Assembly (NCBI RefSeq): GCF_014648995.1
Contig: NZ_BMSE01000007.1
Span: forward strand, 248,001 to 312,000
DNA length: 64,000 nt
DNA from: Streptomyces massasporeus
GTDB lineage: Bacteria > Actinomycetota > Actinomycetes > Streptomycetales > Streptomycetaceae
Reading direction: 5' to 3'
Of the stretch, positions 17,856 to 25,913 are shown piece after piece (within the stretch, counting starts at the first letter, position 1; every line of letters starts with the position of its first letter). The notes below the pieces were generated by a model. The model was not told where the DNA came from and ran no database searches. It worked only from the letters and a program-made list of their open reading frames with translations. The position numbers and the translations under genes are program-made.

Positions 17856-18583
17856 GCGGTGAAGTCCTTCCGCGTCTCGCCGATCACGGTCCGGCTGCCG
17901 TGCAGCAGGGACAGCAGCAGCGGGGCTGCCAGCAGGGCGGGCAGGGCCTCGGTCAGCAGGCCGGCCGACGTGGCCGTCAGGACCAGCAGGGAGGCGGCGG
18001 CGAGGGTGGCGCGGCCGTGCCGGAACAGGAAGCGGGCGGCGAGGCGGGCGGTGTCCCGGGCCCGGAAGGCGAAGAGGGAGGTGAGGACGAGGGCGTGCGC
18101 GCCCCAGAGGAGGGATCCCACGCCGATCACCCCGAGCAGCAGTGCCCACCAGCCGGGCAGGCCGGTGGCGGAGAAGTGCGTGAGGGTGAAGGCGATGACC
18201 GTCAGCCAGGCCAGCAGGGGTGTCCACAGCTTCAGTGCCGGTCCGGCGTTGAGCCGCCAGCCGCGCAGGTAGGCGCGGGCCGGGTGCAGTTCGGTGAGGT
18301 CGCGGCTGCGGTGGTGGAGGGCGTAGAGCGCGGCGGACAGGGCCGGTCCGAGGGGCAGCAGGCACAGGGCCGCGAGGGGGAGGTTCGCCGGGTCGGGGCC
18401 GAGCAGGAGCAGTCCGGCCAGGCCCGGGGAGGCGGCGAGGAGGAGCAGTGCTTCGACGGTCAGGAGGGTGTGGATGAGGGCGGAGGCGCGGGAGAGGGGG
18501 CCGGTGCCGAAGCCGGAGGTGCGCGCGGCACTCCTGTGGGGCCCTTCCGGCCGAACGGTCGCCGTTCGGCCGCCGGGGGTCAT
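17852..18583 (-). CDS. YesL-like (DUF624) integral membrane protein
   Basis: 243-residue protein with about five predicted hydrophobic helices (for example LIHTLLTVEALLLLAASPGLAGLLLLG split across two). It resembles DUF624/YesL proteins, which are typically encoded beside YtcQ/LplA-type oligosaccharide ABC transporters. The role is unproven, possibly an accessory to transport. It starts at an ATG overlapping the upstream SBP stop (ATGA) with AGGAG 5 bases before it, and its own stop overlaps the GH42 start, so the whole operon is tightly coupled. Confidence 0.8.
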   Translation of the reverse strand: MTPGGRTATVRPEGPHRSAARTSGFGTGPLSRASALIHTLLTVEALLLLAASPGLAGLLLLGPDPANLPLAALCLLPLGPALSAALYALHHRSRDLTELHPARAYLRGWRLNAGPALKLWTPLLAWLTVIAFTLTHFSATGLPGWWALLLGVIGVGSLLWGAHALVLTSLFAFRARDTARLAARFLFRHGRATLAAASLLVLTATSAGLLTEALPALLAAPLLLSLLHGSRTVIGETRKDFTA

Positions 18584-20235
18584 CCGTTCTCCTTCCTGAA
18601 CCGCTCGTACGCCTTGTTGTGCAGGTCGACGAGTTGCTGCATGTTCTTCGACTTCAGCTCGGCGACATGGGCGTTCCAGTCGGACATCGGGCGCTTGCCG
18701 AGGACGAACCGGAGGGTGTTCTGGATGGCGGTGTCCTTGAGCGGGGTGTCCCAGAGCGTCGCCTGCTCCTGCTCGAAGGACTGGAGCGGGTGCGCCGGGT
18801 CGACGGGGAGTTCCTTGCGCTCGGACATCACGTCCTGGAACTTCTTCTCGTCCGGGCTGAAGTTGGAGGAGACCAGCTCCCAGCTGCCGCCGTAGGTGAA
18901 CACGCCGTTGAAGAAGCCGTAGTCCTTCTGGAGGTCCTTCGGGGCGTCCGGGTCGGATCCCATGAGGGAGATTCCGGGCTCCAGCGTGTACGCGGATCCG
19001 GACTCGGTGTAAGTGACTCCCTCCACGCCCCACTTGCAGAACTTCTGGCCCTCGTCGGAGTACCACAGCCAGTCCACGAACTGCATCATCGCGACGAAGG
19101 TGTCGCTCTTGAGGGCCTTGCTGGAGATCATGACGCCGTTCTCCAGCCGGATACCGCTCAGCAGGACCGGCCCGGCCGGGCCGAGGGGCACCGGGACCAT
19201 CTCGATCTTCGAGCCCTTGACCTGCTTGGACAGGTTGTAGCGGTAGTTCTGCACCAGCTCCTGGGGGTTGGCGCTGATCGCGTACGACTTCTCCGCGAGG
19301 AGCTTCTGCACGGCCTGGTCGTCCTGCTGGGTGAAGCTCTCCGGGTCCAGGAGCTTCTCGGAGACCAGTCCGCGCAGATACTCGACCATGTCCCGGTAGG
19401 CGTCCTGGGCGGCGGTGAAGACGAACGTCTGCGCCTTGGTGTCGAAGCTGATGTTGTCGTACGCCCAGCCGGCCTTCACCCCGTAGGCCTGACCGAGGTA
19501 CTGGAACAGCGCTCCGCAGGGGAACGGGGTGTTGGTGCTCCAGCGGTCGGTCCACGGGTACTTGTCCGGGTACTCCGCCTTGAGCGCCTTGAGGACGTCG
19601 TACACCTCGTCCCACGTCGTGGGCAGGGTGAGTCCGTGCTTGGCGAGGATGTCCGTGCGGAAGGACAGGGAGTAGCCGGACCTGGGCTTCTCGTGCAGGC
19701 CCGGCAGGAGGTAGTACTTGCCGTCGGACTGGCGGATGGAGTCCAGCTCGGGCTCCAGCTTCCACTTCCTCACCTTGTCGCGGAAGTTGGGCATCAGGTC
19801 GACGTACTCGCTGACCGGCAGGATCGCCCCCGAGGACACGAAGGCGACCTCGCCGGGGTGGTACGTCTTGGGGATGATGAAGGGGGCGTCGCCCGAGCCG
19901 ATGAGGACGCTGCGCTTCTTCTCGTAGTCGGCCAGCGGGACGTCGAGGGGCTTGAGGGTGATCCCGGTGCGCTTGGTGACCTCCTTCCAGAACAGCCAGC
20001 CGTTCTTCATCGGATACACCGGGTTGTTGTTGTGCAGCACCGAGAAGGACAGCGGCCGGGACGCCTTGAACCGCTGGCCGGCCCGGTAGTTCTTCATGGC
20101 CCCGTCCTGCTTCTTCGACAGGTCCTTGCCGTCGCCGCCGTCGTCCCCGCCGCCGCAGCCGGTGATCGTGGCGAGACCGATGAAGCCGGCCGCGGCGAGC
20201 ATCTGGCGCCGCGACAGCTGTCCTGCGTTCTTCAC
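18580..20235 (-). CDS. Oligosaccharide-binding Tat lipoprotein (YtcQ/LplA type)
   Basis: 551-residue extracellular solute-binding protein. The N-terminus has SRRQMLAAAGF followed by lipobox TITGC (Cys27), so it is a likely Tat-exported lipoprotein. Length above 500 residues and segments such as VTKRTGITL and LPGLHEKPRSGYSLSFR are typical of LplA/YtcQ receptors, which bind oligosaccharides of plant polysaccharides. It is third in an operon after two permeases. The sugar is unknown; GH42 suggests a beta-galactoside-containing oligosaccharide. The import ATPase is not encoded here and is presumably MsiK. Confidence 0.88.
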   Translation of the reverse strand: MKNAGQLSRRQMLAAAGFIGLATITGCGGGDDGGDGKDLSKKQDGAMKNYRAGQRFKASRPLSFSVLHNNNPVYPMKNGWLFWKEVTKRTGITLKPLDVPLADYEKKRSVLIGSGDAPFIIPKTYHPGEVAFVSSGAILPVSEYVDLMPNFRDKVRKWKLEPELDSIRQSDGKYYLLPGLHEKPRSGYSLSFRTDILAKHGLTLPTTWDEVYDVLKALKAEYPDKYPWTDRWSTNTPFPCGALFQYLGQAYGVKAGWAYDNISFDTKAQTFVFTAAQDAYRDMVEYLRGLVSEKLLDPESFTQQDDQAVQKLLAEKSYAISANPQELVQNYRYNLSKQVKGSKIEMVPVPLGPAGPVLLSGIRLENGVMISSKALKSDTFVAMMQFVDWLWYSDEGQKFCKWGVEGVTYTESGSAYTLEPGISLMGSDPDAPKDLQKDYGFFNGVFTYGGSWELVSSNFSPDEKKFQDVMSERKELPVDPAHPLQSFEQEQATLWDTPLKDTAIQNTLRFVLGKRPMSDWNAHVAELKSKNMQQLVDLHNKAYERFRKENG

Positions 20236-20280
20236 GGGAACTCCCTTGTTCCGTAAGTCAGTTGAGGAAAAGTGCGGCGG

Positions 20281-21150
20281 TCAGCCCTTGACCGCGCCGA
20301 GCATCACGCCCGAGACGAAGTAGCGCTGGACGAACGGGTACACGCAGAGGATGGGCAGAGCGGTGAGGACGATGGTCACCGACTGGATGTTCGCGCCGAC
20401 CTGGCTGAGCTGCTCGGTTCCGGCACCGGCGTTGCCGCCGCCGGTGGCGCCCTGGATGAGGTTGCGGAGGTAGACCGTGACCGGCATCAGCTCGGTCCGG
20501 TCCATGTAGAGGAACGCGCTGAACCAGGAGTTCCAGAAGGACACCGAGTAGAACAGCACCATCGTCGCCACGACCGCCTTGGACAGGGGCAGGACGATCC
20601 TCAGCAGGACGCCGTAGGTGCTCAGGCCGTCGATCTGCGCGGCCTCCTCCAGCTCCGTCGGCAGGTTCTCGAAGAAGGCCTTCATCACGAGCAGGTTGAA
20701 GACGCTGATCGCGTTGGGCAGGGCGATCGCCCACACGCTGTTCTTCAGGCCGAGGCTGGTGACCAGGATGTAGTTCGGGATCAGGCCGCCGGTGAAGAAC
20801 ATGGTGAACACGGCGATGCCGACGAGCAGGCCACGGCCCTTGAGGTGCTTCTTCGACAGGACGTAGGCGTAACAGGTCGTCAGGACCATGGCGACCGCCG
20901 TCGCCACGACCGTGTAGAGCACGGTGTTGCCGTAGTTCCGCCAGAACATCGCGTCCTGGAACACGATCTCGTACGTGGTGAGGTTGAAGCCCTTGGGCAG
21001 CAGGGTCACCTCACCGGCCCGGATCTGCCGCTCCCCGCTGAAGGACCGCGCGAGGATGTTGACGAACGGGTAGAGGGTGACCAGCACGACGAGCGTGAGG
21101 ACCACCCCGTTGACGCCCTGGAAGACCCGGTACGCGCGGCTCGGCTTCAC
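20281..21150 (-). CDS. Oligosaccharide ABC transporter permease (YtcP type)
   Basis: 289-residue CUT1 permease with about six membrane helices and the EAA loop LEEAAQIDGLSTYGVLLRIVLPLSK near residue 190. It ends VSGVMLGAVKG, the usual YtcP C-terminus. The start is uncertain between adjacent GTG codons at 21150 and 21153; the former forms a GTGA overlap with the stop of the preceding permease. It forms the membrane channel with the LplB-type permease. The gap to the SBP gene is 45 bases. Confidence 0.88.
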   Translation of the reverse strand: MKPSRAYRVFQGVNGVVLTLVVLVTLYPFVNILARSFSGERQIRAGEVTLLPKGFNLTTYEIVFQDAMFWRNYGNTVLYTVVATAVAMVLTTCYAYVLSKKHLKGRGLLVGIAVFTMFFTGGLIPNYILVTSLGLKNSVWAIALPNAISVFNLLVMKAFFENLPTELEEAAQIDGLSTYGVLLRIVLPLSKAVVATMVLFYSVSFWNSWFSAFLYMDRTELMPVTVYLRNLIQGATGGGNAGAGTEQLSQVGANIQSVTIVLTALPILCVYPFVQRYFVSGVMLGAVKG

Positions 21151-22139
21151 CACAGGCTCGTCCCCACTGTGCGGCGTGAGAGCTGGTTGGCGGACGTGAT
21201 GAGGACCAGGCCGATGATCGCCTCGAACAGCCCGATGGCAGCGGCGTAGCTGAAGCTGTTGGACTCGACGCCGGAGCGGTAGACGTACGTCGAGATCACG
21301 TCCGCGGTCGGATACGTCAGCGGGTTGTACAGCAGCAGCACCTTCTCGAAGCCGACCGCCATGAACGTGCCGACGTTGAGGATCAGCAGCGTGATCATGG
21401 TGGGGCGGATGCCGGGCAGGGTGACGTGCCAGATCTGCTGCCAGCGGTTGGCGCCGTCGATGCGGGCGGCCTCGTACAGGTCCTCGTCGATCGTGGTGAG
21501 CGCGGCGAGGTAGAGGATCGTGCCCCAGCCGGCGGTCTGCCAGACCTCCGAGCCGACGTAGAGGGCGCGGAACCACTCCGGTTCCTGGACGAAGCGGACC
21601 GGGTCGTGGCCGAGCAGGCCGAGGACGTGGTTGACCGGGCCGTCGCTCGCCAGCATCTGCAGGGTGATGCCCGCGACGATCACGATCGACAGGAAGTGCG
21701 GGAGGTACGACACCGACTGCACGAACCGCTTCAGGGAACGCCGGCGCACCTCGTTCAGCAGCAGCGCCAGCACGATGGGGATCGGGAAGCAGAAGACGAG
21801 GGTGAGTCCGCCCAGCCAGAGGGTGTTGCGGAACACCTGCCAGAAGGTGGGATCGCTGAGGAACATCCGCACATAGCGCAGCCCCACCCATTCCTCGCCG
21901 AAGAGCGAACCGCCGGGCTCGAAGCGCCGGAAGGCGATGATGTTGCCGATCATCGGCAGATAGCGGAAGACCAGGAAGAACAGCAGCGGCAGGATCGCCA
22001 GCGAGTACAACTGCCAGTCGCGGCGCAGCGCCCGCCGCCAACCGGTCCGGGCGTTCGCCCGCTTGCCGCGCCGTGGGGCGGCCCGGGCCGGGGGCTGGTC
22101 CTGGGTGCCCGGCGGGGCCGATGTGGTGGACGTGCTCAT
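21147..22139 (-). CDS. Oligosaccharide ABC transporter permease (LplB type)
   Basis: 330-residue CUT1 permease, first gene of the operon. A basic cytoplasmic tail of about 40 residues precedes six predicted helices. The sequence RYLPMIGNIIAFRRFEPGG is typical of LplB/YteP proteins. The EAA loop is YEAARIDGANRWQQIWHVTLP near residue 235. The ATG at 22139 has GGGAGG 8 bases upstream. The promoter at 22209-22237 carries two LacI-type palindromes nearby, so the operon is likely substrate-inducible. Confidence 0.9.
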   Translation of the reverse strand: MSTSTTSAPPGTQDQPPARAAPRRGKRANARTGWRRALRRDWQLYSLAILPLLFFLVFRYLPMIGNIIAFRRFEPGGSLFGEEWVGLRYVRMFLSDPTFWQVFRNTLWLGGLTLVFCFPIPIVLALLLNEVRRRSLKRFVQSVSYLPHFLSIVIVAGITLQMLASDGPVNHVLGLLGHDPVRFVQEPEWFRALYVGSEVWQTAGWGTILYLAALTTIDEDLYEAARIDGANRWQQIWHVTLPGIRPTMITLLILNVGTFMAVGFEKVLLLYNPLTYPTADVISTYVYRSGVESNSFSYAAAIGLFEAIIGLVLITSANQLSRRTVGTSLW

Positions 22140-22173
22140 TGCTCGGGCCTCCCGTGGGCATGGGACGCGGAAC

Positions 22174-22184
22174 CGAAACTTTCG
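22174..22184. promoter_or_regulatory. Xylanase-type operator CGAAACTTTCG
   Basis: Perfect palindrome CGAAA-C-TTTCG located between the leftward promoter and the permease start. Sites of the form CGAAA(C/G)TTTCG were described upstream of actinomycete xylanase and xylosidase genes and are bound by LacI-family repressors (from memory). It suggests xylan-linked control. Confidence 0.65.
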
Positions 22185-22208
22185 AGCTTCTACCGGTAAC
22201 TTCGCGGC

Positions 22209-22237
22209 AACCTAAGGGCACCAGAAAGCGCTGTCAA
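22209..22237 (-). promoter_or_regulatory. Promoter of the permease-SBP-GH42 operon with LacI-type operator
   Basis: Minus-strand TTGACA (22237-22232), 17-base spacer, TAGGTT (22214-22209): a near-ideal housekeeping promoter. GAAAGCGCTGTC (22224-22235), an imperfect palindrome centred on GC, overlaps the -35 and spacer, a good position for repression. Confidence 0.75.
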
Positions 22238-22373
22238 TGGGTACTGCGGCACTCGTACGGGACACCTGGGGCACGTTGGAACACCGCCTGAGCTGGGTAT
22301 GCCCCCTGAGCCACATGCCCCTACCCCCCCCCGCAAGTTTCTGGATGACCACCGACTCCTGCGAGGTGTCGCC

Positions 22374-23453
22374 GTGCCCGCGTTCGACCTGCCTCTGCCA
22401 GAACTGGAGCGCCACCGCCCGCACATCGAGGAGCCCGCCGACTTCGACGCGTTCTGGCGGAACACCCTGAAGGCGGCCGGGGAGACGGACCCGCTGGTGT
22501 CGGTGCGGCCGGTGGAGACGGGTCTCCGGCTGACGCGGACCTGGGACGTGACGTTCCGGGGCTTCGGGGGTGACCCGGTACGGGCGTGGTTCAGCCGGCC
22601 CGCGGGGGTGGGCGGACCAGGTGAGCTGCCGCCTGCCGGGGTCTCGGCGTCACCGCACGGCTCGGGACGACCCGGCGAACTCCTCCCTGCCGTGGTCGAG
22701 TTCGCCGGGTACGGGCGCGGACGCGGCCTTCCGCACGAGCGCCTGACGTGGGTCAACGCCGGGTACGCGCATCTGCTCATGGACAACCGCGGCCAGGGCG
22801 ACCAGTACGGGTGCGGCGGTGACACACCCGATCCGCACACCGCCGCGCCGGGCGGCCCCGGGCCGGCGGTGCGGGGGCTGCTCGCCGCCGAGGACTACCA
22901 CTACCGGCGCCTGATCACGGACGCGGTGCGCGCGGTCGCGGCGGTACGGGCGCTGCCCGGCGTCGATCCGCAGCGGACCGCGGCGGTCGGCAACAGCCAG
23001 GGCGGCGGGCTGGCCCTGGCGGTCGCGGGGCTCGTCCCGGACCTGACGGCCGTCCTGGTCACCGCCCCGCTTCTGTGCGGCATCCGGCGTGCCCTGGACC
23101 TCACCGACGCGGGCCCGTACGGCGAGATCGCCGCCTACCTCGCCGTCCACCGGGGCGCCGAGGACGCGGCCTGTCGCACCCTCTCCTACGTCGAGGGTGT
23201 CTCCTTCGCCCGGCGGGCGCAGGCCCCGGCGCACTTCGGGGTGGGGCTGCGCGACACGGTGTGTCCGCCGAGCGGGGTGTACGCCGCCTTCAACCGCTAT
23301 GCAGAACTGACCGGCACGGACCCGCACAAGGAGATCCACGCGTATCCGTTCAACGGGCACGAGGGGGGTGAGGCGGTACAGGTGCGGCGGCAACTGGAGT
23401 GGCTGCGAAGGGTGTTGGACGAGGCGAGTGACGTCGGCAGGGGTTCGCGGTAG
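22374..23453 (+). CDS. CE7 acetyl xylan esterase / cephalosporin-C deacetylase family
   Basis: 359-residue alpha/beta hydrolase that removes acetyl groups from xylo-oligosaccharides. The CE7 signature RGQGDQ is present. The nucleophile serine is in GNSQGG, Asp in LRDTVCPP and His in NGHEGG, completing the triad. No signal peptide is seen, so it is probably cytoplasmic. The GTG at 22374 follows GAGGTG by 5 bases. Oddity: around residues 80-108 an 18-residue insertion looks like an internal duplication (PGELPPAG...PGELLPAV), repeated in the DNA at 22617-22643 and 22671-22697. It diverges from the permease-GH42 operon and shares its operator region. Confidence 0.9.
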   Translation: MPAFDLPLPELERHRPHIEEPADFDAFWRNTLKAAGETDPLVSVRPVETGLRLTRTWDVTFRGFGGDPVRAWFSRPAGVGGPGELPPAGVSASPHGSGRPGELLPAVVEFAGYGRGRGLPHERLTWVNAGYAHLLMDNRGQGDQYGCGGDTPDPHTAAPGGPGPAVRGLLAAEDYHYRRLITDAVRAVAAVRALPGVDPQRTAAVGNSQGGGLALAVAGLVPDLTAVLVTAPLLCGIRRALDLTDAGPYGEIAAYLAVHRGAEDAACRTLSYVEGVSFARRAQAPAHFGVGLRDTVCPPSGVYAAFNRYAELTGTDPHKEIHAYPFNGHEGGEAVQVRRQLEWLRRVLDEASDVGRGSR

Positions 23454-23502
23454 CCGTCCGGGGCGTGTCGGCCCTACGGCGGGGCGTCCTGGGTCGTTAC
23501 GC

Positions 23503-23561
23503 GCCCGGGGCCCGCGAGGCACCCGAGACCGTGAGGCGCCCGAGACCACGAGGCCCCGGGC
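23503..23561. terminator. Bidirectional terminator between the esterase and MmpS-like genes
   Basis: GCCCGGGGCC (23503-23512) pairs perfectly with GGCCCCGGGC (23552-23561). The loop holds an imperfect 17-bp direct repeat (GAGGCRCCCGAGACC). It lies between two convergent genes. Confidence 0.6.
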
Positions 23562-23563
23562 CG

Positions 23564-23974
23564 TCACTCCGTGATCGGGGACTCCGCGGTGCAACCGCCG
23601 GCGGTCACCAGGCCCTCGGCACTCTGCTCCTCGAGCACCCTGCCCTTGTAGGTGATCTTGCAGGTGACCTGGGCGCCTTCGGGGTCCGTGGCGACCGGCA
23701 TGACGGCCGCGGGCATGATGCCGCGCAGCGTAACCGTCTTCTTCCAGGGCAGCTCCGGCTTCGACACCGACTCGATCTTCGGCTCCATGGCCTTGCCACC
23801 GCCGCCGTGGAAGTCGATCGAGTCGATGTTCTTCCCCGTGACCTCGTAGGTGACCTCGTACGTCTCGTTCACCGCCTTGTCGACCTGGTCGACCGCCTCG
23901 GAGCAGGAGCTGAGGCCGAGCGCGAGACCGCCGACGGCGACGGAGCAGACGGCTGCACGAAGTGTGCGGTTCAC
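23564..23974 (-). CDS. Small MmpS-like lipoprotein
   Basis: 136-residue lipoprotein with lipobox LGLSSC (Cys24). The body resembles the MmpS family (YEVTYEVTGKN, PWKKTVTLRG, VTCKITYKGRVLEEQSAEG and a late Cys), a beta-sandwich fold. In mycobacteria these proteins assist MmpL exporters, but no MmpL gene lies nearby, so its role here is unknown. The GTG at 23974 has GGGGGG 6 bases upstream. It is probably its own transcriptional unit. Confidence 0.7.
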   Translation of the reverse strand: MNRTLRAAVCSVAVGGLALGLSSCSEAVDQVDKAVNETYEVTYEVTGKNIDSIDFHGGGGKAMEPKIESVSKPELPWKKTVTLRGIMPAAVMPVATDPEGAQVTCKITYKGRVLEEQSAEGLVTAGGCTAESPITE

Positions 23975-24087
23975 GTGGATCCCCCCGGATCATGATGGTC
24001 GGATCCGCAGCCAACCGCAAAGGGAAGGTAAAGTCAACTTGCGCCGACCTGCTGCCTCTTGGGCAGATCGCGGACGATGACCGCCGA

Positions 24088-24366
24088 TTACTCCTCCGCC
24101 TCTTTCCAGTGAAGACATTCGGTGTAGTCGAAGTTCCACTTCAGACAGATCTGCATTCTGATCACCGATTTCCGGTCCTTGAATTCGGTGATGATCTTGT
24201 CGCCTTCGATCCGGGAGACTCCGACCTTCTCATCGAAGTTGATCTTCATCTCGTTTTCCAGGTCGAGACTGGCCAGCGCGTACTTGCCCTGCGCCTCCGG
24301 ATACCTGCGGAAGACCTCCTTGATCGCGTCGTGAAATTCCACGTCCTCGGTCGGCATGCACGCCAT
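24088..24366 (-). CDS. Small hypothetical protein, 92 residues
   Basis: Not recognised. The ATG at 24366 has GGAGG 5 bases upstream, which settles the start. The protein begins MACMPTEDVEFHDAIKEVFR, has mixed charge (segment LENEMKINFDEKVG) and ends in a Cys-containing tail (YTECLHWKEAEE). There is no signal peptide and no membrane segment. GC content is visibly lower than in neighbours, which suggests acquisition. It lies between the MmpS-like gene and the LPMO promoter region, reading leftward. Confidence 0.65.
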   Translation of the reverse strand: MACMPTEDVEFHDAIKEVFRRYPEAQGKYALASLDLENEMKINFDEKVGVSRIEGDKIITEFKDRKSVIRMQICLKWNFDYTECLHWKEAEE

Positions 24367-24723
24367 GACCGCCTCCTGCTTTCCACTTGACGAGCCGTCC
24401 ACGTATCCGAAGTCTGCGATCACCTCGACGCCCGCGCGCGCGGGCGCCACCCGAACGGGCCCGGCACCACCCGGCAGGCGGGTCGTCGTCACCGGTCGCC
24501 GCTTCCCCGGCCCCCACCCTTTCGCCCGAGCCGTTTACTTCTCTGCCGCCGAGCGCTAACTTCCGCAACAGGCGGGGTGGGAGCGCTCCCATAACGGTGG
24601 ACCGGAACCCGCCCTCGAGTCGCTCCCATCCCGCGCATCCAGGCACACGCATCCGCAGGCCCGACACCCCCACGAACGGATGATGCTGTCATGATCCTGA
24701 CAAGCAAGCCGGGAGGATCCACG
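24367..24723. promoter_or_regulatory. Divergent intergenic region upstream of the LPMO
   Basis: 357 bases without a supported gene. It contains the perfect CebR box at 24578-24591, about 130 bases before the LPMO start, and the GGGAGG ribosome site just before 24724. The left part is less GC-rich than average. Confidence 0.6.
24578..24591. promoter_or_regulatory. CebR operator
   Basis: TGGGAGCGCTCCCA, an exact 14-bp match to the known operator of the cello-oligosaccharide repressor CebR in Streptomyces. It places the downstream LPMO in the cellulose-utilisation regulon. Confidence 0.85.
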
Positions 24724-25782
24724 ATGCCCCGATTAGCGCTCCCCACCCGGGCCAGAGCCCTCTTCCTCGTGCTGCTCTCCCTCCTCGTCACCGTCCCGGC
24801 CCTCGGCCTGGTCATGACGGCCGGTGGGGAGGCGGAAGCGCACGGCACCCCCATGAAGCCCGGCAGCCGCACGTTCCTGTGCTGGCAGGACGGGCTGACC
24901 GACACTGGTGAGATCAAGCCGGTCAACCCCGCGTGCCGCGGCGCGCAGCAGGTCAGCGGCACCACGCCGTTCTACAACTGGTTCTCGGTGCTTCGCTCGG
25001 ACGGCGCCGGCCGCACCCGGGGCTTCGTGCCGGACGGCGAGCTGTGCAGCGGCGGCAACACCAACTTCACCGGGTTCAACACGCCCAGCAAGGACTGGCC
25101 GCTGACCCATCTCACCTCGGGAGCGACGGTCGACTTCTCGTACAACGCCTGGGCGGCGCACCCGGGTTGGTTCTACGTCTACATCACCAAGGACGGCTTC
25201 GACCCGACCAAGACGCTCACCTGGAACGACATGGAGGCCCAGCCCTTCCTCTCGGTCGACCACCCGCCGCTGAACGGCTCCCCGGGGACGGTCGAGGCCA
25301 ACTACTCCTGGACCGGCAAGCTCCCGGCCGCCAAGTCGGGCCGCCACATCATCTACATGGTCTGGCAGCGCTCCGACAGCCAGGAGACCTTCTACTCCTG
25401 CTCCGACGTCGTCTTCGACGGCGGCAACGGCGAGGTGACCGGCATCAAGGAGCCGGGCAACCCGTCCGAGCCGGTGCCCGGCACCTGCACGGCCACCCGC
25501 AGGACGACCGGCACCTGGAACGGCGGCTACCAGTCCGAGGTGACCGTCACCAACACCGGCACCGTCCCGATGCTCGGCTGGATGGTCGACTGGACGCTCC
25601 CGGCGGGCCAGAAGGTCGACAGCCTGTGGAGCGGCAGCGCGACCTACAACGGCCAGGCGGTGATGGTCCACAACGCCAACTGGAACGGCTCCCTGGCCCC
25701 GGGCAAGAGCACGACGTTCGGCTACGTCGTCTCCGGTTCGGGGGCTGAAAGCACGAGCAGTCCGCCCTGCCGGGTGGGCTGA
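24724..25782 (+). CDS. Secreted AA10 lytic polysaccharide monooxygenase with C-terminal CBM2
   Basis: 352-residue copper enzyme that oxidatively cleaves crystalline cellulose or chitin. A signal peptide ends just before His40 (AEA|HGTPMKPGSR), which becomes the N-terminal copper ligand. The second His is in WAAHPGWFYVY, and the axial Phe region is FYSCSDVVFDGG. The AA10 domain spans 40-235, a short Pro/Glu linker follows, and a CBM2 with terminal Cys pair (GTCTA...PPCRVG) spans about 250-352. The architecture and core resemble cellulose-active CelS2 of S. coelicolor. The ATG at 24724 follows GGGAGG by 8 bases. The upstream CebR box supports cellulose as substrate. Confidence 0.95.
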   Translation: MPRLALPTRARALFLVLLSLLVTVPALGLVMTAGGEAEAHGTPMKPGSRTFLCWQDGLTDTGEIKPVNPACRGAQQVSGTTPFYNWFSVLRSDGAGRTRGFVPDGELCSGGNTNFTGFNTPSKDWPLTHLTSGATVDFSYNAWAAHPGWFYVYITKDGFDPTKTLTWNDMEAQPFLSVDHPPLNGSPGTVEANYSWTGKLPAAKSGRHIIYMVWQRSDSQETFYSCSDVVFDGGNGEVTGIKEPGNPSEPVPGTCTATRRTTGTWNGGYQSEVTVTNTGTVPMLGWMVDWTLPAGQKVDSLWSGSATYNGQAVMVHNANWNGSLAPGKSTTFGYVVSGSGAESTSSPPCRVG

Positions 25783-25797
25783 ACCGCCGTACGGGGC

Positions 25798-25833
25798 GGG
25801 CCCGGTGAGCCGAAATCGGCGATCACCGGGCCC
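25798..25833 (+). terminator. Terminator after the LPMO gene
   Basis: Perfect 11-bp arms GGGCCCGGTGA/TCACCGGGCCC with a nested GCCGA/TCGGC stem inside, forming a nearly continuous long hairpin 16 bases past the stop. Confidence 0.85.
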
Positions 25834-25913
25834 GTCGTGCCGTACGGCCGTATCCGGCCGGAGATCACCGGCCTCCTACCCCTTCCGGATCTTGAGCGCA
25901 TAGGTTGGCCGCC

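Noticed and set aside
22319..22333. C-tract before the esterase as a phase-variable start
   Set aside because: The start codon with GAGGTG lies about 40 bases downstream, so slippage in the C-tract would not change the reading frame.
24691..24723. Upstream ATG at 24691 as the LPMO start
   Set aside because: It would add 11 residues before a complete signal peptide and lacks a ribosome site, whereas GGGAGG precedes 24724.
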